Shown here: positions 41,258 to 48,991 of the stretch, in pieces
Layout: each line of letters starts with the position of its first letter
Numbering within the stretch: the stretch's first letter is position 1
Source of the DNA: CATQHS01 sp965203375
GTDB taxonomy: Bacteria; Actinomycetota; Acidimicrobiia; Acidimicrobiales; Aldehydirespiratoraceae
DNA: 64,000 bases
Direction: 5' to 3'
Assembly (NCBI GenBank): GCA_965203375.1
Contig: OZ241886.1
Coordinates: 930,001 to 994,000 of the forward strand
Notes under the pieces: generated by a model
The model's input: the letters and a program-made list of their open reading frames with translations, nothing else
Told to the model about the DNA's origin: nothing
Databases searched by the model: none
Made by a program: the position numbers and the translations under genes

Positions 41258-42774
41258 AGGGCTCCGGCGCCGGGGGGGCGGGGCCCGCCCCGAGGGTGGC
41301 GGGGCCGTCGGCGGAGGCGCCGGCCCCCGAGCTGGTCGACGCCGGGTTCGCCTGGGAGATCGCCGACGCCCCGCTGCTGCACCACGGGCTGAACCTGGCC
41401 GACCTCGGCCACGTGATGGACCTGCGGGCCCGAGGCCTGGTCCCCGAGCCGGCCGCCGCCGAACTGCTGGGAGTCCTGCTCGACGCCTACCGCACCGACC
41501 CGGCCGACTTCCCCTACGACGCCGGCTTCGGCGAGGTCTACAACTCCCGCGAGCGGCACTTCGCGGCCCGCATCGGCGACTCAGCCGGGTGGCTGCACGC
41601 CGGACGCCCCCGCCGGGAGGCGGCCCGGGTGGCCATGCGCCTGCTGCTGCGGTCCCAGACTGCCGATCTGATGGCGGCCGGGGCCGACTTCGCCGCCGCC
41701 GCCGCCGAAGTGGCCGCCGCCCACGCCGAGACGTTCATGGGCGACCAGACCTACCTCCAGCAGGCCCAGCCCTCCACCTTCGGCCACTACCTGCTGGCCT
41801 TCGTCCCGCCCGCCCTGCGCGACGGCGACCGGCTGGCGGCCGCCCTCGCCCAGGTGAACACCAGCCCCGGCGGGGCCGGATGCGTGAACGGCAGCCGGCT
41901 GCTCGACGACCGCTCCGACATCGCCGGCCTGCTCGGGTTCGACGACGTGATCGTCCACACCCGCGACGCCATGTGGCAGACCGATGTGTTCATCGACCTG
42001 CTGGCCACCTCGGCCAGCATGATCACCAACCAGGCCAAGCTGGCCGAGGACCTGGAGATCTGGGCCAGCGCCGAGTTCGACTACGTGGACCTGGCCGGGT
42101 CGTTCACCCGGGCGTCGGTGCTGATGCCCCAGAAGCGCAACCCGTATTCCCTGTCCATCATCCGGGGGGCCAGCGGCGTGCTGATCGGCCGGATGAGCGG
42201 GTTCTTGGCCGTGGTCAAGAGCCCGTCGGCCCGCAGCGACAACCTGATCTTCGCCTACGGGGAGATCCCGAGGGCCCTGGACTTCGCCGTCCGGGTCAGC
42301 GCCCTGACCACCGGGGTGGTGAGGACCCTGAGCGTCAACGCCGAGCGGATGTGGTCCGGCCTAGAGCGCGGCTTCAGCCAGGCCACCGACCTGGCCGAGT
42401 ACGTGATGGTGGCCGCCGGCATCGACTACCGCACCGCCTACCGAATAGTGGGACAGGCCGTCCGAGCCGCCAGCCTGCAGGGCCTAACCGGCCTGGACAT
42501 CAACTCAACTGCCCTAGACGAAGCCGCCAAGCAAATATGCGGCCGCCCCCTCAACCTAGAAGAGGCCGAACTGGCCAAAGCCCTAGACCCCCGCCAAATA
42601 GTGGCAACCCGCCAAGCCCAAGGAGGCGCCGCCCCAGCCGAGGTAAAAGCCATGGCCAAATCCTTCGCCGCCCAAGCCAACCGACTAAGAGCCCAAGCCC
42701 AACAAGCCAAAACCCACTTCGCCCAAACCGAAAAAACCCTAATAACCCAAGCCGAATCCCTAATCCCAAAGTAA
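41233..42774 (+). CDS. Fumarase/aspartase-superfamily lyase 2 (argininosuccinate lyase type)
   Basis: 513 residues from the ATG at 41233. After a Gly/Ala-rich tail of about 30 residues, the chain has YDAGFGEVYNSRERHFAARI, GDQTYLQQAQPSTFGHYLLA (Thr/His block), NTSPGGAGCVNGSRLL and the superfamily signature SVLMPQKRNPYSLSI, as in argininosuccinate lyase-like enzymes. It is not an ArgH: no arginine genes are near and the N-terminal region differs. The last 60 codons are Lys/Gln/Ala-rich with clearly lower GC and AAA/ATA codons, unlike the rest of the gene. It closes the DUF1116 operon. Confidence 0.88.
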   Translation: MGVAGRGPEGSGAGGAGPAPRVAGPSAEAPAPELVDAGFAWEIADAPLLHHGLNLADLGHVMDLRARGLVPEPAAAELLGVLLDAYRTDPADFPYDAGFGEVYNSRERHFAARIGDSAGWLHAGRPRREAARVAMRLLLRSQTADLMAAGADFAAAAAEVAAAHAETFMGDQTYLQQAQPSTFGHYLLAFVPPALRDGDRLAAALAQVNTSPGGAGCVNGSRLLDDRSDIAGLLGFDDVIVHTRDAMWQTDVFIDLLATSASMITNQAKLAEDLEIWASAEFDYVDLAGSFTRASVLMPQKRNPYSLSIIRGASGVLIGRMSGFLAVVKSPSARSDNLIFAYGEIPRALDFAVRVSALTTGVVRTLSVNAERMWSGLERGFSQATDLAEYVMVAAGIDYRTAYRIVGQAVRAASLQGLTGLDINSTALDEAAKQICGRPLNLEEAELAKALDPRQIVATRQAQGGAAPAEVKAMAKSFAAQANRLRAQAQQAKTHFAQTEKTLITQAESLIPK

Positions 42775-42897
42775 AGCCGGCCGGACCGAGGCCCCCCACC
42801 GCATCGGAGCGCAAAGGGCGTGCTAGCGAAAGTCCTTCATCTCAAAGTAAGCCGGTCAGGCTGAGGACTAAGCAGTCAACGGTAGGGCGGCGGGTGG

Positions 42898-42944
42898 CAC
42901 GGGGGCCAGGTTTTTGCCGCTCCGCGGCAAAAACCGCGCCCGTG
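42898..42944. terminator. Bidirectional hairpin between convergent genes, copy 2
   Basis: Same outer arms as copy 1 at 32832 and an inner perfect 12-bp stem GGTTTTTGCCGC (42909-42920) with GCGGCAAAAACC (42924-42935). Compared with copy 1 both arms gained one base, T on one side and A on the other, so pairing is kept. It lies between lyase 2 and the XRE-cupin gene, which converge. Confidence 0.75.
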
Positions 42945-42975
42945 ACAGGACCCGCCAGCCCGGACCGAGCAACCC

Positions 42976-43701
42976 TCAGGCTGGCCGCAGCGCCATCCAA
43001 ACCGCTCGGGCCCGACGCCGGGTGGGGTTCCGCCAGCGGTGCTCGTGCTCGGTGTGGAAGTGGACCGAATCGCCTCGGTCCAGCCGGAACGTGCGGTCCT
43101 CGACGTCCACCTCCAGCGACCCCGACAGCATGAGGATCAGCTCCTCGCCGGCGTGGCGCAGGGGCGAGTCGCCGCTGGAGGCGCCCGGCGCCACCTCGGC
43201 CACGGCCGCGGCCACCAGGTACTGGCCGTAGGGGCCCGAGACGCCCTCGAGGTCGATGCCCCGGTGGGAGGTGTAGATCGGCTTGCGCTCGGCCGCGGGG
43301 GTGAACACCACGTAGGGCGGAGTGGCCTGCTCCTCGTCCACGAAGTACGACACCGGCCGGTCCAGGGCCGCGGCCAGCTTCAGCAGCGTGGTGATGGTGG
43401 GCACCATGGCCCCCTGCTCCACCTTGTGGATGGCGGCGGTGGACACGTCGGACCGGTTGGAGAGCTGCTGCAGCGACAGCCTCCGCTGGGTGCGAAGCCG
43501 GCGGATCTTGGGCCCGATCGAGCTCACCACCGCAGTCGGGTCGTCGCCCGGTCCGCTGGCGAGGTCGTTGCCCGGTCCGGTGTCGGTGGCGAGGTCGCCC
43601 GGCGCCGCGTCGGCGTCGATGCCGTCGCCCGGTACCGCAGTCGGGTCGTCGCCCGGCGCGGCGGCGCCCGCGGCAAGCGCGTCGCTCATGGTCTCGCTCA
43701 T
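42976..43701 (-). CDS. XRE-family regulator with C-terminal cupin domain
   Basis: 241 residues from the ATG at 43701. A low-complexity head of about 60 residues repeats PGDDPTAV / PGD..AD units. Then comes a helix-turn-helix (IRRLRTQRRLSLQQLSNRSD VSTAAIHKVEQG) and a cupin (SPLRHAGEELILMLSGSLEV, LDRGDSVHFHTEHEHRWRNP) whose His residues could bind metal. Such XRE-cupin proteins sense small molecules and control adjacent catabolic genes. It is divergent from the nitrile hydratase operon, with 108 bp between that include a TATAGT -10-like box, so it probably controls that operon. It converges with the lyase operon. Confidence 0.88.
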   Translation of the reverse strand: MSETMSDALAAGAAAPGDDPTAVPGDGIDADAAPGDLATDTGPGNDLASGPGDDPTAVVSSIGPKIRRLRTQRRLSLQQLSNRSDVSTAAIHKVEQGAMVPTITTLLKLAAALDRPVSYFVDEEQATPPYVVFTPAAERKPIYTSHRGIDLEGVSGPYGQYLVAAAVAEVAPGASSGDSPLRHAGEELILMLSGSLEVDVEDRTFRLDRGDSVHFHTEHEHRWRNPTRRRARAVWMALRPA

Positions 43702-43809
43702 CGGGGCGGCAGTGTAGGCCCGCTTACAGTTTGCGATCCGGGGATTTCGTATAGTTGACAGATCGGGACGCCCGGTTGAAGAATCAGCCCCGAGGAAACG
43801 GAGGCTCCT

Positions 43810-44469
43810 TTGGACGGCATACACGACATGGGAGGGATGCAGGGCTTCGGCTCGGTGGCCATCGACCCCGACGAGCCGGTGTTCCGCGAGGAGTGGCACA
43901 GCCGGGCCTTCGCCATGGGGGTCATGTCCATGGGCGTGTCGGGAACCAACCTCGACGCCTTCCGCCACGCCCTGGAGCGCCTGCACCCCTACGACTACCT
44001 GGCCGACGGCTACTACGGGCGCTGGCTGGCCTGCGCCGAGCTGCTGCTGACCGACAGCGGGGTGCTGGCCCCCGGCGCGGTCGAGGCCCGGGCCCGCAAG
44101 CTGATGGGGGAGCAGGCCGACGAGCCGAACGACCCGGAGCCCGACAAGCCCGTCTTCGAGCGGGGCGGCCCCGGCTCGCTGCGCGAGATCGACGACCCGC
44201 CCGCCTTCTCGGCCGGCGACCGGGTGCGGGCCAAGGACCTGCGCACCGGCGGCCACACCCGCCTGCCCGGCTACGTGCGGGGCCGGGCCGGCGTCGTGAC
44301 GGCCCTGCGCCCGTCGGCGCTCCTGCCCGACACCAACGCCCACTTTGAGGGCGAAAACCCCCAGCACGTCTACACCGTCGAGTTCGACTCGACCGAACTG
44401 TGGGGCGACGGCGCCGAGCCCGCCGCCCTGCGCATCGACCTGTTCGAGAGCTACCTGGAGGCCGCCTAG
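43810..44469 (+). CDS. nthB: Nitrile hydratase subunit beta
   Basis: 219 residues from a TTG at 43810 with ACGGAGG 6 bp upstream. The opening MDGIHDMGGMQGFGSV is diagnostic. The C-terminal SH3-like barrel shows FSAGDRVRAKDLRTGGHTRL PGYVRGRAGVV and ELWGDGAEPAALRIDLFESYLE. With the alpha subunit encoded immediately downstream it forms the enzyme that hydrates nitriles to amides in the cytoplasm. Beta before alpha is the order seen in cobalt-type operons. Confidence 0.96.
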   Translation: MDGIHDMGGMQGFGSVAIDPDEPVFREEWHSRAFAMGVMSMGVSGTNLDAFRHALERLHPYDYLADGYYGRWLACAELLLTDSGVLAPGAVEARARKLMGEQADEPNDPEPDKPVFERGGPGSLREIDDPPAFSAGDRVRAKDLRTGGHTRLPGYVRGRAGVVTALRPSALLPDTNAHFEGENPQHVYTVEFDSTELWGDGAEPAALRIDLFESYLEAA

Positions 44470-45078
44470 ATGTCCGAGCACCCCCACAGCGCCGACCGCC
44501 CCCCGCCCTCGGTGCGGGCCGAGGCCCTGGAAGCGCTGCTGACCGAGCGGGGGCTGGTGAAGCCCGAGGTGCTCGACGGGTTCATCAGCCGCTACGTCAA
44601 CGACGTGGGCCCCATGAACGGGGCCAAGGTGGTGGCCAAGGCCTGGACCGACGGCGAATACCGGCGGCGCCTGCTCGAAGACGGCACCGCCGCCATCGCC
44701 GAGCTGGGCTTCTCCGGCCCCCAGGGCGAGCACATGGTGGTGATCGAGAACACCGACGACGTCCACAACGTGGTGGTTTGCACGCTGTGCTCCTGCTACC
44801 CGTGGCCGGTGCTCGGCCTGCCGCCGGAGTGGTACAAGGACCCGGCCTACCGCAGCCGCATGGTCCGCGAGCCCCGCACCCTGCTGGGCGAGATGGGCCT
44901 CGACCTCGACGACGACACCGAGGTGCGGGTCTGGGACTCCAGCGCCGAGAACCGCTACCTGGTGCTGCCCCAGCGCCCGGCCGGCGCCGAGGGCCTCTCC
45001 GAGGAGGAGCTGGCCGAGCTGGTCACCCGCGACGCCATGGTGGGGGTGGCGAAGGTCCCGGCGCCCTCGCCGGGGTGA
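44470..45078 (+). CDS. nthA: Nitrile hydratase subunit alpha, cobalt type
   Basis: 202 residues, starting directly after the beta gene. The metal site VCTLCSC is visible near residue 100; Thr at the third position is the rule for cobalt enzymes, Ser for iron enzymes. The two outer Cys of CSC are normally oxidised to sulfinic and sulfenic acids. The N-terminus RAEALEALLTERGLVKPEVL and the YKDPAYRSRMVREPRTLLGE block are typical. Its stop overlaps the activator start as GTGA. Confidence 0.96.
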   Translation: MSEHPHSADRPPPSVRAEALEALLTERGLVKPEVLDGFISRYVNDVGPMNGAKVVAKAWTDGEYRRRLLEDGTAAIAELGFSGPQGEHMVVIENTDDVHNVVVCTLCSCYPWPVLGLPPEWYKDPAYRSRMVREPRTLLGEMGLDLDDDTEVRVWDSSAENRYLVLPQRPAGAEGLSEEELAELVTRDAMVGVAKVPAPSPG

Positions 45079-45530
45079 CGGTGGCGTTCTTCGAGGCCGA
45101 CGACCCGGCCGGCCCGCCCCGGCTCAACGGCGAGATGGTGTTCGACGAGCCCTGGGAGAGCCGGTCCTTCGCCATGGCCGCGGCCCTGGTGGAGGGGGGC
45201 TGCTTCGGCTGGGACGACTTCCGCGACCACCTCATCGCCGCGGTGCAGCGGTGGGAGGCCGACCCCGACGGCCCGTACCGCTACTACGAGCGCTGGCAGG
45301 AGGCGTTGGAGTCGATCGTGGCCGACCGCCGGATCGCGGCCGAGTCCGAGGTGGCCGAGCTGGCCGCCGCCTACGCGGCCCGCCCCCCCGGCCACGACCA
45401 CGATCACGGCCACGGCCACGGCCATCACCACCACGATCACGGCCACCACGGCCACGGCGACGGCGACCACGGCCCCGACGCCAACGGCCACCACCACCAA
45501 GACCACGGCGATCGCAGCCCCGCTTCGTGA
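45075..45530 (+). CDS. Nitrile hydratase activator/metallochaperone with His-rich tail
   Basis: 151 residues from a GTG overlapping the alpha stop. The first 105 residues look like the helical half of the beta subunit (FDEPWESRSFAMAAALVEGG, DFRDHLIAAVQRWEADP), as in nitrile hydratase accessory proteins. The last 45 residues are a His/Asp/Gly tail with about 20 His (GHDHDHGHGHGHHHHDHGHH). Such tails bind Co or Ni in urease and hydrogenase chaperones, so a cobalt store or chaperone role is likely. The end overlaps the OsmC gene by 4 bp. Confidence 0.88.
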   Translation: MTVAFFEADDPAGPPRLNGEMVFDEPWESRSFAMAAALVEGGCFGWDDFRDHLIAAVQRWEADPDGPYRYYERWQEALESIVADRRIAAESEVAELAAAYAARPPGHDHDHGHGHGHHHHDHGHHGHGDGDHGPDANGHHHQDHGDRSPAS

Positions 45531-45922
45531 GCCCCGCCCCCCGCACCGTCTCGGCCCGATGGCTGGGCGGATACCGCTGCGACGTCACCGCCGGCGAGTT
45601 CACCCTCCCGGTGGACGAACCGGTCGAGGTGGGCGGCAGCGACGAGGGCCCGCAGCCCACCGAGCTGCTGCTGGGCGCGGTGTCGTCCTGCTTCACTCTG
45701 GCCGTCGCCCACGTCGCCCGCCGGCGCGGGATCGAGCTCACCCACCTTCGGGTCGAGGTGACCGGAACCTACGACGGCCCCCGATTCTCGGATCTGGACA
45801 TCTCAGTCGACGCGGGCTGCGACCCGGCGGTGCGCGAGAAGCTGCTGGAGGCCGCGGCCCGGGTGTGCTACGTGACCAACACCCTGCGGAACCCGCCGTC
45901 GCTGAGGGTGGTGGCGGCCTGA
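45527..45922 (+). CDS. OsmC/Ohr-family protein
   Basis: 131 residues from a GTG overlapping the activator stop. The motif LLGAVSSCFTLAVAHVARRR holds the first active Cys; the second is in RVCYVTNTLRNP, where family members usually have CP.SNTL. OsmC proteins reduce organic peroxides through this Cys pair. Co-translation with the hydratase genes suggests protection of the oxidised-cysteine metal centre, or thiol chemistry during its maturation; that link is inference. Confidence 0.87.
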   Translation: MSPAPRTVSARWLGGYRCDVTAGEFTLPVDEPVEVGGSDEGPQPTELLLGAVSSCFTLAVAHVARRRGIELTHLRVEVTGTYDGPRFSDLDISVDAGCDPAVREKLLEAAARVCYVTNTLRNPPSLRVVAA

Positions 45923-45991
45923 GCGCCCGGTCCGAAGACCCGGCCGGCTTGACGCCCCGGCGGTCCGGGGTTTAGGTTCCGATACGCAAAT

Positions 45992-46012
45992 GTCCCATCC
46001 GAAACGTGGGAC
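45992..46012. promoter_or_regulatory. Inverted repeat upstream of the AmiS/UreI-like gene
   Basis: gtccca (45992-45997) and tgggac (46007-46012) form a perfect dyad with a 9-bp spacer, 25 bp before the start codon. A TTGACG box with a taggtt about 18 bp later sits just upstream (45949-45979), a plausible promoter, so the dyad would cover the transcript start. Confidence 0.45.
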
Positions 46013-46036
46013 GACTCGAACGGAAGGGTTCCGCGG

Positions 46037-46567
46037 ATGCCTCCAATCACCATCATCTTCATCGCCACCGGGCTGGTCGTGTGGCTCAACGCCCTCTATT
46101 TCCTGGGCGTGGGCGCCGACCAGAAGGAGGGCTCGTCCAACCCTCTGACCAGCATCGGCCACTTGTCCTGGGTGGTGGGGCTGCTGAACCTGGTCCAGGC
46201 CGTCTACATCATGTGGGCCCGCCCCCTGGGCGATGAGGGCTCGGTGCAGGTGGCCGGACTGGTCGTGTTCTACGGGCTGTTCTTCGTCCTCCTCGGCAAG
46301 TCCGAGGTCAACGGCTGGGACCTGCGCCAGGTGGGCCACCTGGCCGTCCCCGTGGCCATCATCCCCCTCTTCTGGTGGAACGCCCTGCCCGGCGACTGGA
46401 TGATGAGGACGATCCTGATCGTCTGGCTGATCGCCTTCGGATCGGTGGCCCTCACCACCTACGGCAAGCTCCAGCCCAAGGCTCTCGGCGGCATCCTGGC
46501 CGTCACCGCCATCTACACCTTCTGGGTCCCGGCCATCATCCTGGCCACCGGCAACAGCATCCCCTAG
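46037..46567 (+). CDS. AmiS/UreI-type channel-like membrane protein
   Basis: 176 residues with six hydrophobic helices (for example IIFIATGLVVWLNALYFLGV, VAGLVVFYGLFFVLLG, AVTAIYTFWVPAIILATG). Size, helix number and position in an amide/nitrile locus match the AmiS/UreI family, which passes urea or short-chain amides. A conserved Glu-rich loop and the N-terminal LNALYFLG are also reminiscent. It would import or release the amide produced by the hydratase. The FAD oxidoreductase gene starts 6 bp downstream. Confidence 0.65.
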   Translation: MPPITIIFIATGLVVWLNALYFLGVGADQKEGSSNPLTSIGHLSWVVGLLNLVQAVYIMWARPLGDEGSVQVAGLVVFYGLFFVLLGKSEVNGWDLRQVGHLAVPVAIIPLFWWNALPGDWMMRTILIVWLIAFGSVALTTYGKLQPKALGGILAVTAIYTFWVPAIILATGNSIP

Positions 46568-46573
46568 GAACCG

Positions 46574-47908
46574 ATGCGAATCGTCGTCATCGGCGGCGGC
46601 GCCGCCGGAATCGGGGCCGCGGGCGCGGCCAAGGGCACCGACCCGGCCGCCGAGGTGGTGGTCTACACCACCGACACCGACGTGGCCTACAGCCCGTGCG
46701 GCATCCCCTTCGTCCACGGCAAGGAGATCGACTCGTTCGAGCGGCTCTTCTTGGCCACCAAACAGCAGTACGTCGAGACCGGCATCGACGTGCGCTACGA
46801 GACCGCGGTGGAGTCCATCGACCCCTCGGCGCGCACCGTCACCGTGGCCGGCGAGGGCGCGGTGGCCTACGACCGGCTGGTGATCGCGGCCGGCTGGGAG
46901 TACGCCGATCCGGGCGTGCCCGGCGCCGACCTCGACGGCATCTACGAGGTCAAGTACATCCGGCGGGCCATGGAGTGGGACGAAAAGCTCGACTCCTGCC
47001 AGTCCGCGGTGATCGTCGAGGCCGGCCCGGTGGCCATGGAGATGGTCTCGGCCCTGGTCCACCGCGACATCAAGGTCACCGTGGTGGACCCGGGCCCGTG
47101 GCCCATGGCCGACGTGATCGACCCCGACATCGTCGAGCCGGTGCGCCAGGCCTGGGAGGACGGCGGCGTCGACATGCAGTGGGGCAACCGGGTCACCGCC
47201 TTCGAGGGCGACAAGACCCTGAGCCGGGTGGCCACCGAGGCCGGGCCGGTGGAGGCCGATCTGGCCGTCATCGGCACCCACAAGGTGGCCAACAACCCGC
47301 TGGCCGCCGCGGCCGGCCTGAAGCTGGGGGCCACCGGCGGGCTGATCGTGGACTCCCGGATGCAGACCTCCGACCCCGGCGTCTACGCGGCCGGCGACTG
47401 CACCGAGATCCCCCACGGGGTCACCAACGTCCCGCTGCAGGGGCTGTCGGGCTCGCACGCCTACGCCCAGGGCAAGACGGCCGGCACCAACGCGGCCGGG
47501 GGGACCCGCCATTACCGCCCCGTCTACGTCCCGTGGGGGATGCTGGCCGGGGAGTGGATGATCGGGGGGGTGTCCTTCGGGGAGACCCTGGCCACCGCGC
47601 TGGGCATGAAGCACGCAGTGGGCAAGGCCCAGGGCATCACCCGGGCCCGCTACTACCCCGGGGTCAAGCCCATAACCGTGAAGCTGCTGGCCGAGCCCGA
47701 GTCGCTGCGGCTGATCGGGGCCCAGATGGTGGGCGGGGAGGGCATCAAGGAGCGGGCCGACTTCTTGGCCATGGCCGTCCGGGTGGGCATCACCGCCGAG
47801 GAGCTGGCCACCATGGAGAACGTGTACTCGCCGGCCATCGGCGCCCTCAACGAGCCCATCTCGGTGGCGGCCCAGAACCTGCTGGCCGGCCTGGCCGGCT
47901 CGCAGTAG
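46574..47908 (+). CDS. FAD/NAD(P)-dependent oxidoreductase (CoA-disulfide reductase / NADH oxidase-like)
   Basis: 444 residues. FAD motif VVIGGGAAGIGAAGAAKG, the redox Cys in AYSPCGIPF (as in CoA-disulfide reductase and NADH oxidase), and TSDPGVYAAGDCTEIPHGVT are present. The second nucleotide site is unusual: VIVEAGPVAMEM lacks the normal GGGxxGxE, so NAD(P) use may be altered. A dimerisation domain ends the chain. It follows the AmiS-like gene by 6 bp and probably belongs to the same operon. It could supply electrons or maintain thiols for the metal centre; unproven. Confidence 0.88.
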   Translation: MRIVVIGGGAAGIGAAGAAKGTDPAAEVVVYTTDTDVAYSPCGIPFVHGKEIDSFERLFLATKQQYVETGIDVRYETAVESIDPSARTVTVAGEGAVAYDRLVIAAGWEYADPGVPGADLDGIYEVKYIRRAMEWDEKLDSCQSAVIVEAGPVAMEMVSALVHRDIKVTVVDPGPWPMADVIDPDIVEPVRQAWEDGGVDMQWGNRVTAFEGDKTLSRVATEAGPVEADLAVIGTHKVANNPLAAAAGLKLGATGGLIVDSRMQTSDPGVYAAGDCTEIPHGVTNVPLQGLSGSHAYAQGKTAGTNAAGGTRHYRPVYVPWGMLAGEWMIGGVSFGETLATALGMKHAVGKAQGITRARYYPGVKPITVKLLAEPESLRLIGAQMVGGEGIKERADFLAMAVRVGITAEELATMENVYSPAIGALNEPISVAAQNLLAGLAGSQ

Positions 47909-47920
47909 GGGCGGGGCGGC

Positions 47921-48193
47921 GTGGGCGGCGGGTTCTCGCAGTGGCTGCGGTCCAACTCCGAGCGCAGCCTGCTGGCCGACGCCCAGCGGCGGGTGGCCGC
48001 CCGCTACGGCACCCCGGCGCCGACCGGGCCCCGGGGCCTGCGGGATCGGTTCTGGCGCCAGGTCTTCGCCCCTTCCTACCGGCTGCTGCCCTGGGGCCTC
48101 AGGCGCCGGGCCATCGCCGCCCTGCCCGGGTCCCACCGCCGGGACTGGCCCCCGGCCCCGCCGCCGGCCGAGTCCCGGGCGCCGGCCGTGTGA
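47921..48193 (+). CDS. Small basic protein, unknown
   Basis: 90 residues from a GTG 12 bp after the oxidoreductase stop. Arg- and Trp-rich N-terminal half (FSQWLRSNSERSLLADAQRR, RDRFWRQVFAPSYRLLPWGL) and a Pro-rich tail. No motif recognised. Its place in a tight same-strand series supports it, and codon use matches the neighbours. Confidence 0.5.
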   Translation: MGGGFSQWLRSNSERSLLADAQRRVAARYGTPAPTGPRGLRDRFWRQVFAPSYRLLPWGLRRRAIAALPGSHRRDWPPAPPPAESRAPAV

Positions 48194-48264
48194 GCCGCCG
48201 CGTCGTTTAGCCCCTTCGCAAACGATCCGATACCAACCAACTCAAACCAACCAAGGAGCAAGCA

Positions 48265-48753
48265 ATGCCCAAGACAGTGACCATCCCGGCCCCCAAGGAA
48301 GGCGACGTCCTCCACAACATCGAGGAGAAGGTCTTCCCCGACTACAAGGCCAACGAGGGCGACACGGCCTACGTGTTCATGCACACGGTGCCCTTCGAGG
48401 GCTCGGTGGGCCTGGTGAACATGCTCACCGCCACCCGGCTGCAGCGCAAGGGCTTCAAGCTGACCTTCGTGCTCTACGGCCCGGCCGTGCTCATGGCCAA
48501 CGCCTGCCGGGGCTATCCGGCGGTGGGCCAGGAGGGCTTCCCCGGCAACCTCGGGTACAACCGCCAGCTCAAGACCCTGATCGACGAGGGCGCCACCGTC
48601 TACTGCTGCCGGTTCGCCATGGGCGCCCTGTACGGGATGCGCGAGGACGACGTCATGGAGGGCGTCACCCCGTTCAACCCGCTCGACGTGCTCGACGCCA
48701 ACATCCAGGCCTGGCGGGAGAAGGCCCTGGTCCTGTCCACCTGGACCCTCTGA
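48265..48753 (+). CDS. MSMEG_0572/Sll0783-family nitrogen-starvation protein
   Basis: 162 residues from an ATG with AAGGAGCAA upstream. Blocks FEGSVGLVNMLTATRLQRKG, VLYGPAVLMANACRGYP and EGFPGNLGYNRQLKTLIDEG match the family, whose cyanobacterial member responds to nitrogen starvation and is encoded in nitrilase gene clusters. Here it ends a nitrile hydratase locus, so the family seems tied to nitrile use in general. A DsrE-like small fold with a conserved Cys (RFAMGALYG preceded by CC) is possible. Exact activity unknown. Confidence 0.85.
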   Translation: MPKTVTIPAPKEGDVLHNIEEKVFPDYKANEGDTAYVFMHTVPFEGSVGLVNMLTATRLQRKGFKLTFVLYGPAVLMANACRGYPAVGQEGFPGNLGYNRQLKTLIDEGATVYCCRFAMGALYGMREDDVMEGVTPFNPLDVLDANIQAWREKALVLSTWTL

Positions 48754-48896
48754 CCCGACCCGGCTCCGAGCGAGGCCCTTCGCCCAGCTTGCCCGGCCAG
48801 GGCCTCGACTAAGCGCGCCGCCGATCCGAGCCCGGCCTCCTCATCGCCAGGAGCGGGCTCGGGCCGGCCGCGTCGCGGGCCTTGCCGCTTCGCGTT

Positions 48897-48934
48897 TCCC
48901 TGAAATCGCGACCGGATAGTCCCTGAAATCGCGA
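48897..48934. promoter_or_regulatory. Direct repeats upstream of the DUF4143 gene
   Basis: tccctgaaatcgcga occurs at 48897-48911 and 48920-48934 (period 23 bp), and the palindrome tcgcga appears a third time near 48953. The set is 60-95 bp before the start codon. It suggests a binding site for a regulator, perhaps autoregulation. The rest of 48754-48991 shows no gene. Confidence 0.45.
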
Positions 48935-48991
48935 TTGAAACGCCCACATTTTCGCGATCCGAGCAGCTCTGCGGCCTAGGATGGGGCTGGC

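Noticed and set aside
41233..42774. Lyase 2 as argininosuccinate lyase (argH) of arginine synthesis
   Set aside because: No arginine genes nearby, the N-terminal region differs, and it is co-transcribed with catabolic-type genes.
45803..48136. 777-codon minus-strand frame opposite the nitrile hydratase downstream genes
   Set aside because: Gly/His/Val-rich antisense product without domain similarity; three supported genes lie on the plus strand.
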